DNA from: Hymenoscyphus infarciens
Lineage: Eukaryota > Ascomycota > Leotiomycetes > Helotiales > Helotiaceae
Reading direction: 5' to 3'
Length of the DNA: 64,000 nucleotides
NCBI GenBank assembly: GCA_001414345.1
Contig: LLCB01000079.1
Span: 1-64,000 of the forward strand
This document shows, piece after piece, positions 36,013-49,627 of the stretch. The notes below the pieces were generated by a model. It did no database searches. It had not been told where the DNA came from and saw only the letters and a program-made list of their open reading frames with translations. Position numbers and translations under genes: made by a program. Each line of letters starts with the position of its first letter. The first letter of the stretch is position 1.

Positions 36013-37386
36013 CTATTTTTTGCCTTCCAAGATTATTCTAAGTGTATCTGTCACAAAGCGGTACTGTGACAAGCGACCCCAGAAGTCGCCCAGTAAACCA
36101 GTTTGCTTCCCGGCCCAGAAAGAAACCAGCCCGATGAAAACAGTCAATCCAACAGTCCGAGCAGGTTTTCTATATCTCCAAAGTGTCTTGAGAATCTTGT
36201 CACGTTGTTCTGCCCGTTCCAATTCCCTCACTTGTTTTTCAAAGTATGCTTTGCCGTCATCCAGAGTTTGGTTTAGAACTTGATCAGGCCGTAGTGCCGT
36301 TTTCATAACACTGGACTTTGATATGGATTTCCAAGGTCTAAGAGTTTCTGGAGGATGATTCTCGATCAGCTTCACTGTGCCCTCAATCAAGGCCTCGAGA
36401 TCCAACGGCTTCGGCAGTTTGGAGAGGATTGAATGGAGCATCTCGGGCTCATCCGCAGGTGTCTCAAATAGTTCGTCTGAACGCTGAAGCACAATCTGGG
36501 CAAACATATACACGGAAAAGACGGCTTCGCGAGCTAGAAAGACGTCGAACAGTCGAGCAATATCGCCATATTCCTGGATATCATGCGCGTACATTGTGAG
36601 TGTTCCCGAAAGGGCAAAAAATGGCTGGGTTTCGGAAAGGTGAAGATACAGTTTCGGACTGACGGCATATAAGATGGCTGGTATAAGGCGTAATTGGGCT
36701 AGCGCCGGCGTGAGGGTGGGAAGCATAAAATCGCGGATGCGCAAAGTCGAAAGTCGAGAGACGGCCACTGCACGGCGTTCTGGTTCCAATACCAGGAGGA
36801 ATACCTGACAGATATCATGGTAGCCCTGGAAGTAGCACAGATACGGTTGACGGCGTAAAACCTCTGTTATCAAATCCGAAAGCTCTTCTTTCTTCTGATC
36901 CAGATCCTGTGAGGATTGGTCTGTGCGAATAGATCAGCTCAACTTCTGCTCTGCCTTATGTGATATGTGACAATAAAACAGCATGACGTACTGTTGGGAT
37001 AATATATAAAGGATCTGTTCACATCGAGCTGAACCTGATCTTCGTCGCGATGCTTTGGCAGCTGCTTCCACCCTCCACTGCCGTTCTTCTCCTGCTCCTC
37101 GTCGCTACTGCGACTTGGTTCCCCCAGCAGTAAAGGCCCTAGAGTTGCGGATCAGCTTGGCCCTCTAAGGCTTCCGTTGTTGGGTAGCAATTGGGTACGA
37201 ACATGCCAGTCTGCGGAGGTGGTCAGAGACCAAACCTCCTTCGCTGGTTGCCAACGTCTTCAACCTGTCTACATCTTTCCATTTACACGCGTCGCGGATT
37301 TCTCGACTCTTTTTGTTAGATCGTTCGAGAGGAGGAGAAGGTGCTAGTTCGTGTTCCTTAAGGAGGGTTTCCACATTTGATTCCAT
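36013..37386 (-). CDS. TBC-domain RabGAP, TBC1D20/Gyp8-like, C-terminally membrane anchored
   Basis: Three exons (37386-37203, 37138-36992, 36920-36013) encode 412 residues. The TBC domain carries the arginine-finger motif in QLDVNRSFIYYP (Arg in the IxxDxxR position) and the glutamine finger in YLCYFQGYHDICQV. It continues with FFALSGTLTMYAHDIQEYGD and FDVFLAREAVFSVYMFAQIV. A single hydrophobic segment near the C-terminus (TVGLTVFIGLVSFWAG) is the tail anchor typical of TBC1D20/Gyp8, the ER-located GAP for Rab1/Ypt1. The frame extends upstream of 37386 only through a TTG preceded immediately by TGA, so ATG 37386 is taken as the start. An additional upstream exon cannot be excluded. The gene converges with cog3 and diverges from the MMS1-like gene. 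Confidence 0.9.
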
Positions 37387-38226
37387 GTCTCGGACAGTGG
37401 TCCATGGATCCGTCAATCATGGCAGTTGTCAAGGGAGCAGAGGGAAAAGAAGACGAAGTTGTCGCATTCCTTTGAGGTTCGTTCTCCGAGGTTGGGTCGG
37501 GTCGTCACTTTGGCGCAGCGCAGCGCAGCGCAGCTCTCTGACCTGGGCTGGGCTGGGCTCGCCAAAAAGTTTAGCGCAACCGCGACCCTGAACCTGAAAG
37601 AGCTCATCCAGCTGCATGACAGTCAGGCGAGACGAGGCCAGGCAGGGTGTACGAAAATGATCTGTCAATTCCGTTTCAACACCAGGACTGGAGTGCTGAC
37701 AAGAGAGGATTGATCTTTTCTTTTCATGAGCACCGCTACTATATCATCTGCCATCGCTGCGAGGCGTCTGCGTCTGCGTCCTGTCTCCCTTTGCACGGCC
37801 GTCGCATCTCCTAAGCGTCGCCTACAAGTACCACAACAGCAACAGCCTCGTCGCAAGGCTACCACGAATTTCCCGCTTTCCCATAGCGAACCGTTCTCCA
37901 GCTCTGGTGTTTGTCTCTTTTGAGCCTCTTCTCCCTCCTCCTTCTTCAGCCAATTTGTAACGGTTGCAGCTCTGATATTTATCCCTTTCTCCCGAATGGT
38001 CTGCCACAATATCCTGCTTTGACCAGTGTCGCGGGAATCCACCACTCGAGAGAACCCCAACCCAACCCAACCCAACCCAACCTGGATCTTGGGATACGCC
38101 TCGAGGTCTGGTAGGCATCACCTCCTCGAACCGATTCCCCTCACATCATCCGAACCTCTGGCCCCTTACCATCCATTCCAACCCATTCTCTCGATTGCAT
38201 GGCACTGTCGTGAGCATCTTGTCGTC
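37387..38226. promoter_or_regulatory. Divergent promoter, RabGAP (minus) and MMS1-like gene (plus), with short tandem repeats
   Basis: About 840 bp separate the starts. It contains GCGCA-type units (CAGCG repeated, about 37512-37533), then GGGCT repeats (about 37543-37559), and (AACCC)n at 38052-38081. Several short upstream ATG frames precede the MMS1-like start. Plus-strand C/T richness before 38227 suits a leader. Confidence 0.55.
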
Positions 38227-41200
38227 ATGGCTTTCGAGACGAGCTCCCTGGTTAACGGGCAGTGGACGACCCGAACCGTGGGCTTCGACGCTGTGTTACA
38301 ACACTACAATAAAGAGGACAAGGAAGCTAGGATGGCTCATATCGAGGTAGAACAAGCTCCAACCCTCGGCTTGTTGACCCAGACGGTAATACGTAGTCCA
38401 CTGGCTCACTGGATCTTGCCAGTGCGACTGCGCAGCGAGGAAAGTAACGATGTTGTCTTTATAGGGGTAAGAGATTTCTTCTCCTTCTGATCTCAATTCC
38501 GAGGCCGGTTTCCCGTCCCTTGGAAATCACTTCTTCCTGAATCCTTGAGGCCGTCATACTCTTTGGTACTTTGCTTTAAATCTGTTACTTCTTAGCCCCT
38601 TCTCGCTCCTTTTTGTTTCTGCCTGATGGCGCCATGGTCTTGTTGGATCGATCGCAATGCTGATTATCCCAGGATGACTTTGTCCAGGTCAAGGAGCTGC
38701 GACCAGATCGGCAACTATGGGATGTCATCAGAAAAGAGAATTTTGGTGCTCGTATTCGAAATGCTCGTGTGGTGGGCTCGTTGAAAGCTTTCAATGATGA
38801 AATGAGCAAAGGCCTTGGAATTCAGCATATCAAAGACGAAGATGATGATGATGTTCTCATGGGTGCAACATCCAGCCCTCAACACAATGGTCATCGGGAG
38901 GGTCCTATTCTATCCCCCCAATCAATACTTCTGCAACTGGACACGGGAGATTCCGTCTTCTTGATGCTCCAACAAAACGAGACAGGAGGCTTGGAATTTG
39001 TCTCTAGCGTTCGCAAACGCGTTCCCAAGACAATGTTGAATCTGGAGCCGGGTACGCATCTTGCGGTGGATCCAAGTTCTCGATACATGGCCGTGGGATG
39101 CTCGGAGTCTCTATTCGTCATCTATGCATTGCACTCAAGACTAGACTTATCCGCCCAGTATCGCCAGGGGGGCCTGATAGACCCCATTGAGGAACAAAAC
39201 CAGAAGATCATCAATCCAGGTGGTGTCATTTTGAAATTGGAGTTTTTATATCCATCACCGGACGATGATGCACATATTATCCTCTTGGCATTGGTTGTTA
39301 GAAAGGGCAGAACTCGCATGATGCTCTACGAATGGGAGACGGGCAGAGAGCTAAGTGACATTCGTCCCAATGCACCAAGGGGTATCGGACTGGCACCAGA
39401 CTGCCAAATGCCTCTGTTTGTAATTCCACTAACGATTAAGTCATCATTTCTACTCATCTTCGACGAGTTTGTCAAGGTTTGTCAACGATTTCTGGAAGGT
39501 ACCCCAGAATTTTTGGACATTAATCCTGCGATTACCAACAATCCTGTAACGCCTTTACACCATGGAAAAGGAACCCCTTTGTGGACAGCATGGGCTAGAC
39601 CTGCGCGAGGAGAATACTTTACCTCCCAGGGCCGCGATGACCTTTATCTTGTACGCGAGGATGGTGCCCTCAAATGTCTCGAAATCGATGCAGAAGATCC
39701 TTTAGTTGTCAAAGCTGGTGTTACCGTAGGTCCATTGGGGAGCAACTGTGGCACGGCTTTAGCATGTCTTAGTTATGCAACCTATCGCACCTACAGCGGA
39801 GGCGGAGACTTGCTCGTCACAGGTGGCACTTCATGTGGAGGAGGGTCATATCTAGTGAGTTACCGTGCTGGGAAACCTGCTCAACAATTTCATTGGATAA
39901 CATAAACTTTGGCAACGTGGTGGAACTGATCGTGTCTATGTAGGTTCAAGCAAGAAGAGCACCAACTTTTATAGAGCCAATTCAAAACTGGTCTCCATCG
40001 GTGGATTTAGCAACAACATACAAACCTCGACGCTCTGAGCCTGCCAGGGAATTTGCAGCAATTCCTCGACGGAGAGAAACCCTCCTGAAACCAGATCGAG
40101 TTTTTGCTTGCGTTGGTAGAGGGTCAACCGGCGCGGTTGCTGAATTGCGATGTGGCTTCGAAGCAAAATTGGGGCTTGAGGTAGACTATCCGACTTATAT
40201 TGTGGAAGCTTGGGCTTTATGTCCATCTTTCGGTTCAGGTACGGACGATGATGGCTCTTTATTTCTTCTTTCACTCCCAGATCGATCGGCAGTCCTTCGA
40301 CTTTCAGGTGATGCTTCTGCAATTACCGATGATGAAGAGAATACACAATTCGATTTGCGACATCGAACGATCACGGCCAGTATGCACAGAAGCCATACAA
40401 TACAAGTAACGGAACAATCTATAGTTACCATAGATGGTGGCCTGTAAGTTCATGCGTGCTGTTGAAGCTACCGTTTCCCTAAAGCTAATTATGGCAGCCA
40501 TCATTTATATGAGAGAGAAGAACTCCTCCGTATAGAGGATGATGAGAATGGAGTATTGCTGGGATATGGGACAATGATCAAGAATGCTGTCATCTACGAA
40601 GACTTTGTCTGTTTCACCACAGAGCACGAAAGCTCTACATATCTCCAGGTCTTGAGATTGAACGACACCAACGGGATTGAGACAAGTGATAACTCGATTA
40701 CTCGCTCTCCGCTAGTGGTGCAAACAATCGGTAGGCATTTGCCTCAAATTAATAGCATTGAAATATCCTCCATGGCACAGAAACTCTATGCTGTTACCGC
40801 AGAGAAAATTGACAGGTCGACTTCTCTCAAATTCACAGCGATTGAGGGCACAGAGTCGCACGCTATACACATACCCACAACCTATTATGGGAGAGATATT
40901 GATATTGGAGATGTCACCAGCATTGCAGTATCGCATAAACAACCTGGTTCTCTTACCATACTATGTGGTACACGTAATGGACTTGTGCTCACAGTCGTTG
41001 TGGATAATGAAAGTGGTGGGGGGACGAGCTTCAGCTGTGATCGATTCGGTCTGAATGAAGCCGTTGTTACCAGAGATGTTCACCCAAGTTCGAAAGATCT
41101 CTATTTTGTGGTCTGCGACTCGAAAGTCTACGGCCTGATCCCTGGCATCAGAAAGGGGGACATACATCAAATATGGCTTACGGACGTGTTAAGACCAGAA

Positions 41201-42640
41201 CTTAATCAACCCGAGATAAATTCGATCGCAAGATTGAGGCCAAATCTCTCAAGCGGAGCAGATGGTGGAGTTTTGATGGTAGCCGGGGACAAATTACTTT
41301 TGGCTAGTTTCAGTACTCAGGCGAAATCAGTTCCACGATACTTGCCTGTCAGAGGAACTCCCACACGACTACTCTACTCGCACACGCTGGAGGTACTCAT
41401 TGTAGCAGCAATAGTGGAAGGGAAAATTACCCTTCTTCTCCTCGACCCGGATACTGGTGATGACCTCTGTGTGCCGTGGGATGCCAGGAACAAACTGTTC
41501 CTTGAATTCCCAAAATACCTTGGTGGGACCAACGAGACCATATTTCACCTGCTGGAGTGGTCTTACGTCAAAGATAACCAGGAATTTCATTTCATCATTG
41601 TGTGCACAAGCTCTGGGAGGCTTTTGATCATGAAGCCAATACAGTGCGAGGAACAGAAAGGCCCAAATTGCGGCAGAACGAAGATCAAAGTTTATACCAA
41701 CCACAGTTGGAAGTGTCAGGATCCAATATTTTCTGTCGTTGGGGTTCCAAGCGGTCTTATATGGTGCTGTGGGCACAAACTATATTACGACGTTCTCGAG
41801 AGGAAAGACTTCAAGCGCTTGGCCGAGTATGAGCTACTTTCACCCGCAACTTCGCTGGCGTATGAGGACGGTATTATATATGTTCTCACGAACTGTCACT
41901 CACTTGAAGTTCTCAAAGTCATCGACAATAGTGATGGAGAAATTGAGCTTGTTAAAACACATGTCGATGAAGTCGCCCGCAATACTTTGCACCATGGCAT
42001 TGTCGAGCGTGGCTTGGAAAAGCCGACCCATTTAATCTCAGACAAGAATTCTTCGGTAGTTGGGTTGTGGGCAACACGCGATACCAAGGCCGATACACTT
42101 GAGACAATCTTCGAGGCTCAGCTAGCCCATTCTATCCTTAGATTCCGCCTCAGCAAATGTCGCCCAGTATGGGATTCTTCTTGGAAGAACCCCTCCAGTC
42201 AGTTGTTGTTCGAGGATGGCCGAGAAGTGCATCACCCTGATACTCTCGGCTTGTCGATCAACGGAGCTCTGTCTCACTTTACCGTTCTCAGATTTGAAGC
42301 CTGGAGGTTTTTAAGGTTCTTCGTCAATCTTGCCTTAAGATCACCAGAAGTTTGCGAGTTCGCTTACAAAGACGATGAGATGCCATTAGAGCCACTAAGA
42401 ACCCCCAAAATCATGATGCATATCGATGGAGATATCCTCAAGCGCTGTCTGGACGGTTGCCATCTAGAAAAGCTTTTAGACATTGGTGTGGACAGTCCCG
42501 AAGCCGTCGAGAAGTTCGAGAAGTTTTATGATATCCTTCAGGCGATGCATCAGGGGACGCTTCAGAAGAATGCTGATCCTGCTGTTTATGTGGAGCAAGC
42601 TTATGAGGATCTATGGTTATTTTTGAGACCGGTGTTGTAG
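38227..42640 (+). CDS. MMS1_N-domain, DDB1/CPSF-A-like beta-propeller protein
   Basis: Four exons (38227-38466, 38673-39854, 39944-40443, 40498-42640) encode 1354 residues. It looks like the large MMS1_N-domain proteins of ascomycetes, often named 'thermotolerance protein': scattered beta-propeller strands with little hard motif (THLAVDPSSRYMAVGCSESL; PTRLLYSHTLEVLIVAAIVE; EFHFIIVCTSSGRLLIMKPI) and an alpha-helical C-terminal region ending EDLWLFLRPVL. An acidic loop DEDDDDV lies early. The family is related to DDB1, CPSF160 and Rik1/Mms1, scaffolds in cullin ubiquitin ligases or RNA processing. Which role this one has is not shown by the sequence. The start follows a C/T-rich leader and is the first in-frame ATG; the longer upstream frame opens only at a GTG. 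Confidence 0.75.
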
Positions 42641-44055
42641 ATTTATATCCACCGATGATGTGTATATGAGGACGGAGGGGGTTTGAGCGTAAGTATTGGG
42701 ACCGTGGGAGGGATATTGTTCTTTTATATAGGTGGGTAGGTTGCTAGTCAATGTTATGAGAAACGAGACCATGATTTTGAGATATGTGGTTTTTGATGAA
42801 ATGTGAATTGTGAAATGATTGCGAGGGACAGATGGTCTGGGAGGGGTTTTTTCACCAACTATGGAATTAAGTGACTGGTTCTTTCTAGATGCACACCGAA
42901 TGATATTTAGGTATGAACCTTTTTACCTAAATCCGACTTAGTTAATACGCTTAAAACATCTGACCTTTGATTACTTAAACTGATTGTTCTAAGTATTTTT
43001 AGATAAACTGTTTATTAGCTAGTAGTAGGTAAACCGTTTTTGAAAATTGAAACTTAACGTCTGAACATTATTCCGTGCCCTATACCCTACTTACTTAAAT
43101 ATCAACACCACGCATAAGCCGACGAGTATTGACTTTTGTTGCAGCTGGTGGAATTAAGGTAAGGAATAACTGTTGAATATCTTCCTTCCTTTCATTTATT
43201 TAGGTACTCCACGTCCCAATCTCATGATGGACCGTAGATGCTGCAGTAAATAGCTCTCGTTCTTCTAACTTACTAGTTCTTCTTAAATTATTAACTAAAG
43301 TCTTTGGGAGGATGGAAGTTGAATCTTTTTCAATTGTTCCAGAGTCTTAGAAGAATGTGCTTAAATTACACTGGAGAGTTGGGAACGTGGAGACTTACAC
43401 GGGTATGAACATCAAATATCCGCAGCCGTTTTTTCTGTTTACCGTGAGCCAATTTATCCTTTATCGCTTACCACTTGCCCTTTGCATCGCTTGTGTGAAG
43501 GCTCTCTGGTAGCCTTTATGGAAGGAGGGTTCTCTAACTCTCTTGTACGACTAGGGTTCAGAGATCATGTTACTCATTTGAGTATAAAAGTGAAATACTC
43601 TGAGTTCTGCGCCAGTCTGCCTTCGAGATGCTCATATTTTCCATGGGTAATTTGAAAACTACGATATTCTTCAACATGAAAATCTCCTTTTCGGCGCTCA
43701 AATTAAGAGTACTCTTTTCAATTTCGCTTCCAAAAATTACACATAGTGATTGATGTAAGTGAATTACAAGTACCGCTTGTAGAGCAAAAAGTAAGAACGG
43801 AAGGAAGGGGTGGGCAAAGTAATAAAAACGTGGCTCAACCCTAGAAAAAATGGGATCGTGTGTACGACAGAAAAGACTTGCTTACTGCAAGGAAATCCTC
43901 CTGGAAGGTACGAAGTACGAAGTACGACGGGTTCTTCCTTCCAGTGATGTACAACCTCTCATTGTAGAGTAAGTAATATAGCAAAGCTTCCTTCAGAAAA
44001 CGTCCTCGGTCGTAACACCCGCACAACAGGAATGTGAGTGGTGAAAGTGTAGCTC

Positions 44056-44139
44056 GCCACATGGCAACCCTCGTGTTCCTTTAAGAAAAGTAACATGCCA
44101 CGACGCTTTACGAGGAAAGTGGGAGCTCTGCCATGTGGC
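44056..44139. repeat. Inverted repeat GCCACATGGCA / TGCCATGTGGC
   Basis: The 11-bp sequence at 44056-44066 is repeated in perfect inverse at 44129-44139, separated by 62 bp. Another CCATGTGG lies near 44228. It could be a hairpin, a pair of E-box-like sites, or the ends of a tiny decayed element. No coding content. Confidence 0.4.
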
Positions 44140-47100
44140 AAGACAGGATTTATTGTGTTCCGTTGAAGAACAAGCGGTGGGAAGGAACGTTGTGTATGCA
44201 AGGGAAATTAAGCGAAGGAATATTGCCATGTGGTGATATGCAAGGATGGAGAGGAATCATGTGGTGCGAGGGTAAGGAGACTTTGAGGTGCAAATCTTTC
44301 AATTTGTTGCTTCTCATTTGGGGAGGAAAGGAGATCGAAAGTTGGTAGTGTGGCTTGGAACTGATTATGATGTTCTTTTCGAATATTGGGTTATGCAGCA
44401 TGGTTTCCTCGGACAAACAGATAGCTCAAAATCATGTTTCTAAGGGGTAGAAAAGTATAATTTGTAAACTGTGCTGGTAGTGTATCATCTTCTAATAACC
44501 TGGCTTTCGGACTTTTAGTCAAAAGAGAATTTTGCATCTGAATGGATTTCAAAACAAGGCCATCCAAATCCAACAAGCGGCTTGAGTAATTCGTACTGTC
44601 AATTCGCCTTCATCATACGATTTGGTATATAAGAGTAAAAAGCTATACATATTAGGATACAATGAATATGGAGGTTGTTTCTGTGTCTGACCAAACATCA
44701 CCCTACCGAAATTAACACTTCAAAACAGGAAAGACCCAACCATCATCGCCTTACGCTTAGGATACACGGTTGTATTACACCCAACAACGTACAGATAACG
44801 TGGCAATTCTTTTCTAGAAACCCAAAGGAACGTTTTGCCACGTGTATGCGGCGTGTGTGTGACTTAAATGACGTTAATAATGCGGTATTGCCCGCCGAAT
44901 GGGGCGGTCAGTAATAGGTTCTTCGTCAAGTTTGAGGAGTTGGGAGAGATATCCTTGGCTGACTGTGGACACGGTACGTGAAAGGATGTAAATTGTAATA
45001 CGGCAAGTCCGGTGTTCAAACTTCGGGGATTGTAGAGAACGGGGATTGGAAACTGTAGTTCAGTGCTGCTAGCTAGAAGTACATGGGTGCTTTTAATGTT
45101 TGTGCAATTTTGTAAAGATGGAGATAGTTTACAACTAACATTAGCTAGTCCTTGGATAGACCATTGAAATGTAACCCATCAGAAAGCTTGTGAAATAGAT
45201 ATGGTGTAACGTATCAGGTACTTAATGTTCCCCAAGTAATTGAAGAGTATGTGAGGAAAGGAGACCGAGAATGCTCGTTATTGAATGGTGCAGGAACGGC
45301 AGCTTCAGCTTCATGCTTTAATTGATAAGCAGATCCTGACATTGTGGAAGATTCGTTCCCTTGGGGACAAAAAACATGACCTCTCTATTGGCCCCACAAT
45401 TCAGATCTGACCAGACTTGACACACTGCCTCATTCTCTTTTTGGAAGACTTCGACGAATCCGACATGTAGGTGGGCGGCACAAAGCATCAAGCGCCAAGT
45501 ACAAACCCACGAGGGCATGGTTCCACCTCGTGGCCCTTCGTCCTCCTCCGCGATCCCATCGATATTTCCCATTGGGTATCTGCAGGGAGCCGTGAAGTAA
45601 CCAGTTGGTTGGGAATTTGGAGGAAGGGGGTGCCACAAGGGAACACCAACATTATTGGTTTGAGAATAGGATTTTCTGCGCCGTGCTGAGGTGTTCAATG
45701 CAAATACAGAAATCAAAGAAAAGAAGATCCCACGACATGTAAATTTCCTGAGGCTGCTTTACTGCACTTGCATTTATTCAAGCTGAGCCATCTGTTGAGA
45801 AGATGAAGCGAGCAAGGACTCGCTTCTTGACGAACCACTTTCTTTGACTTCTTCCCACCCCTTTTCCCATGACCGGGAGGATGTCTCGTCCTTTCTTTTT
45901 ATAGCTTTCCATGCCACCGTGTGGCGTACGTGCCGCGGATCTGAAGAAGACCGAGAAACTGGGAAAGAGGCAGACTGGGGGCAACAACGTGGGATATTGC
46001 CCGGAGTGCATGATGGTCTCATGGCCTGTCAAAGAAGAAAAGTGAAACGTTCTGGAAATGTCTTCCAGGTGGAGGAACCAACACGAGACTTCGTGCTGGC
46101 ATTTGGGCCTCATTTGACCAGATGTCAGAGCAGGCGGCGCCCGTCTAAGATAGTAAGACGCCAAAAGACGTGGGTGGATTATTGTGCAAGTTGACAGCAG
46201 AAAATTGAAGTTGGACCGTTGGATGCTTTGGCTCGTACAAAAATGGATTCCTGCTTCCGAGACATTGGAGATTTGGGAGGTTCCACCCGCCCACTAGCCA
46301 GTGCCGTCGTGTGACGGTGTAACTTGGGAAACACGTGGAGATCTCCCACTCGGAGATTGCAGTCGATCTTTATTGCTTCACATCTTCCTTTTGATCATCA
46401 AGATGTGACATGATTTAGGTTTGTCGGACGATGGTCATCAAAGTGAGATCGTGTTGCTTTCGGCGAATCCGATGTCGGAGAGGATCGGGGTGAAATCCGC
46501 CAGGCCCAGGAGGGAAAGCTTCTGGAAGGGTCATGGAACATTTGGTATTGACAATCTTAGCTTAGTTGCTTAGTTGCTGCGTTGGGAAGAAATAAGTTCC
46601 ACCTGGGTCATTGGCGCAACGTGGGAAAACGTGGAAATGGGCAGTGGCACAACTGATTTGCTCGTCTTTAGCGCTGACATGCTGTATTGTGAGGCTAGCT
46701 GACTGGCGTTGGGCTGGCTATTCGCAATTAAAACTATCGCCACTCCTCGCGACGTATTATATTGTTCGGTGGAATTCGCTTGATGCTTATGTCACACACA
46801 ATTTGGTTGAGATCTGCGCTGTCTATCACCACCAAGCCGGAAGCGACTGACTGTCAACAAGCTTGAATTTGAGAGCCGATTCAAAGACTCCCAGTCGTTA
46901 CCTGGCACATAGCAACCAAGTAATTTATCATGGCAAATACTCTAACTAAATTTAAATATACTCGACGGAAATTATCATCTTAACGTACTCGTACCCGAGC
47001 CCAGCACAGGGCTGAGATGACGGGCAATTTGACCACGTGGAGGAGGTGTGCCGAGTTCGTGTCCGTTCTCCATCTTTGACTCATGAGAGAACCAAAAATT

Positions 47101-49093
47101 TACTGGTTTTTAATCTATTCCCGATGAAGAAACCTCCTCCGTCCTTGCAGCGTCTGCCGTAACATCCCGACCAGGGCTCGAGAGAGCGGCTTGTTTGCCA
47201 TCACAGAGAGCGGGGCCAGCACCAAGCTGGATGATTTCGCATAAAAGTTTTTTCTTCTTGACTCGACGCTTGCGCAGAAAATGCCACTCTGAACCAGAAT
47301 CCTAGTCCCCATGTGGTCTGACCTCATGAGCCGTCTTTTACCGTGTGCTTCAAACGTGGACTTCGGTTAAAGCAATAGATGAACCCAAAGGCTTTTGTCA
47401 GATTCTTCAATTGAGTGAGGGGTTACAGAAATTGGAAGCACATCCGTAATCCTCTTGATATAGCTCCACTATGTTCCAATAACTGAACATCTAACAAAAC
47501 TTCGAAACTCAACTGCCCATGGCCCAGTGACAGAATTTCATTATTACCGATATCGCTTGATTTACTTCTCGTATGTTAGGTTCTGACATCCCGCCCCTGT
47601 GTGCCGCTCCAAGGTAAAATCTACTCCTCATTTGCAACACATGACATGTCGTTTCTTTGCGACATGTTGAAGGACAATTGCATCTACCGTGGCAGAGTGA
47701 TAACCGAGGGAATTCGAGCGATTGGCAAGGTCCCTGGTTGTGATCAGTAACCCAAAAGCTGTGCTAATGCCTAACGGTTATATGGCCGTTTCCGGTCAAT
47801 TTTTGTTTTTCTTTGCGAGAAATGCTCTCATGTCTAAATTCTACCCAAAAGCGCTAGCCTTCTGAAAATTCTGGTCCTCTGGATATTTTTCATCCGACAG
47901 ATCAACGTTTCCATCTTTGTAGATCACGCTAGATCGACGTACGAATGTGGGACGATAGATTGATATTTGGTGGGGATTTCGAAACACTCACTGTCGAGAG
48001 GAGCAGGGATGACAAAATGACAACATTCATTTTTCAAACCGCGTGGCAGACTGGCATCTTTAAAGCCCTGCGGCTGGAACATGAGTAAATTCATGCCTGT
48101 TCTCACGTCCTATCAAACCTTCGAGAAGGGTGTTGGAAGGCCGGGATCGACAACCGTCTTTGATTTGGAGCTCCTCGGAATCAGCGCCTTTCAGTAATCA
48201 CCGACATTTCAGGAACAGCAAAAGAAAACGTAAGAGAGGAGAAAAGAAAGATGGCATACGCCAAGCGGCCGATTTTGAATTTTTGAGACGTCTGGTTGCC
48301 ACAACGCGGTCATAATGGAAAAGGGTTGAGATTCCTAACCGCCTGCGGAGATGAATCTGATTCTGCTGGTTCGCGAAACGGCGACCCGTTTCATTCTCGG
48401 GGTTTTTAATCAACGAGGAGTTTGATGGTTATATCACGACAAGAGAATGAATGATGCCCTCCGTGTGTTGGGTGTTGGGTGTTGGGAGAAAGGATCTCGG
48501 TTGCATTGTCTGTGAATCTTGTGTTTCCAAGCTCGAAATAGAAATGGCTGGAAAGCGAGGCGCACGGAGTTAGGTCGTGAAGGCCATAAATATACCCAAA
48601 CAAGCGCGCGAAGAGGCGTCTGCGGGATGGTAGACAGCTACTACGATGACTGACGGATGACTGGCCAATTACTGGTCAAGTGACATGCGCAGCTTTGCGC
48701 AGAGCTCGTCGATCTCTTCCGCTTCCTGGGAATGTCAGCACTTCCCCCCGTACATAATTCCTATGCGGCTGACCCAGACGGCACACTTGCAGGCGCACAC
48801 CGCAAGATGATGCATCGAGAAAGCGAAGGTTGGCTCCGTATGGACACTGAATAGGCAGAGGGAGGACATCGCTAAGTGCTGCATAAGTTGCGACTTGCGA
48901 CCTTCCTCTGTTCAGGTTGAAGATGATAGGCGCTCGCGTGAAATGAGGCAGAAGTGGAAGCCACAGTGACCTGAAACTATTCAGGGGTTTAATGCAATCC
49001 TTCCCTGTCGGCCACGTTCTAGCGCTCTTTGGAGGGTGGAACAGCAATGGTGAGATGTGAGGTGGGCTCAGATGGAGCGAGGGGGTTGGTTAA

Positions 49094-49108
49094 AGGGGGG
49101 GGGGGGGG
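49094..49108. repeat. Poly-G tract (14 G)
   Basis: A run of 14 consecutive G lies in the gene-poor stretch. Such tracts vary in length and are prone to sequencing error. Confidence 0.85.
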
Positions 49109-49585
49109 CATTGAGTAAGTCCGGAGAACATCCCCCTTTAGGCGGCAGTTGTTCTCGCTGCTTGAAGAGTCTGACGAGGGGGAGACATCAGGGGTAAGTA
49201 AGCGAGGAGCATGCCTGTCTAAGGTTAGCGGCGATTGCAGGCGATTAAAAGCTGAATGAGAGTGTCTTGCCTCCTTTGATACCGTCCTCGAAATCCGAAG
49301 AAGTCCCAAAATTGAAGAATTTGGGGTTGTGGTGTAGCTGCGGGTAGATGCGTCGATTTTGGTCAAAGACTCAAATGTCGGTCATCGGTCTCCAGCTTCC
49401 GTGGATTTCCCCTTGGCCTGCCTCGTGGCATTCGTGTAAATAACCTTACCAGGCGAGGGCTGCCCAGTGCCCAGGCCAGGTGCAGGTGCAGGTGCTTCGC
49501 CGTACTTACTATAACCCGTACACACTTATCTCCGACTCGATCAAGAAGCGTGGCTGCAAGGGTGCGACGTGCTCCAGAGGGCCGA

Positions 49586-49627
49586 TGTGTGCCAATCTGT
49601 GCCAATCTGTGCCCATCCGTGCCAATC
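49586..49627. repeat. Tandem ~11-bp repeat (TGTGCCAATC-type)
   Basis: The unit GTGCCAATCT is repeated four times with single-base changes (one copy reads GTGCCCATCC). It lies about 1.1 kb upstream of the RGS gene start. Confidence 0.75.

Noticed and set aside
36873..37416. RabGAP start at the TTG at 37416
   Set aside because: A TGA lies directly before it in frame and TTG is not a normal fungal start; ATG 37386 is used instead.
38026..38226. N-terminal extension of the MMS1-like protein
   Set aside because: The extension opens only at a GTG; the first in-frame ATG is 38227.
45318..45716. 132-codon open frame (minus)
   Set aside because: No domain, no consensus introns, and it lies in the gene-poor stretch.
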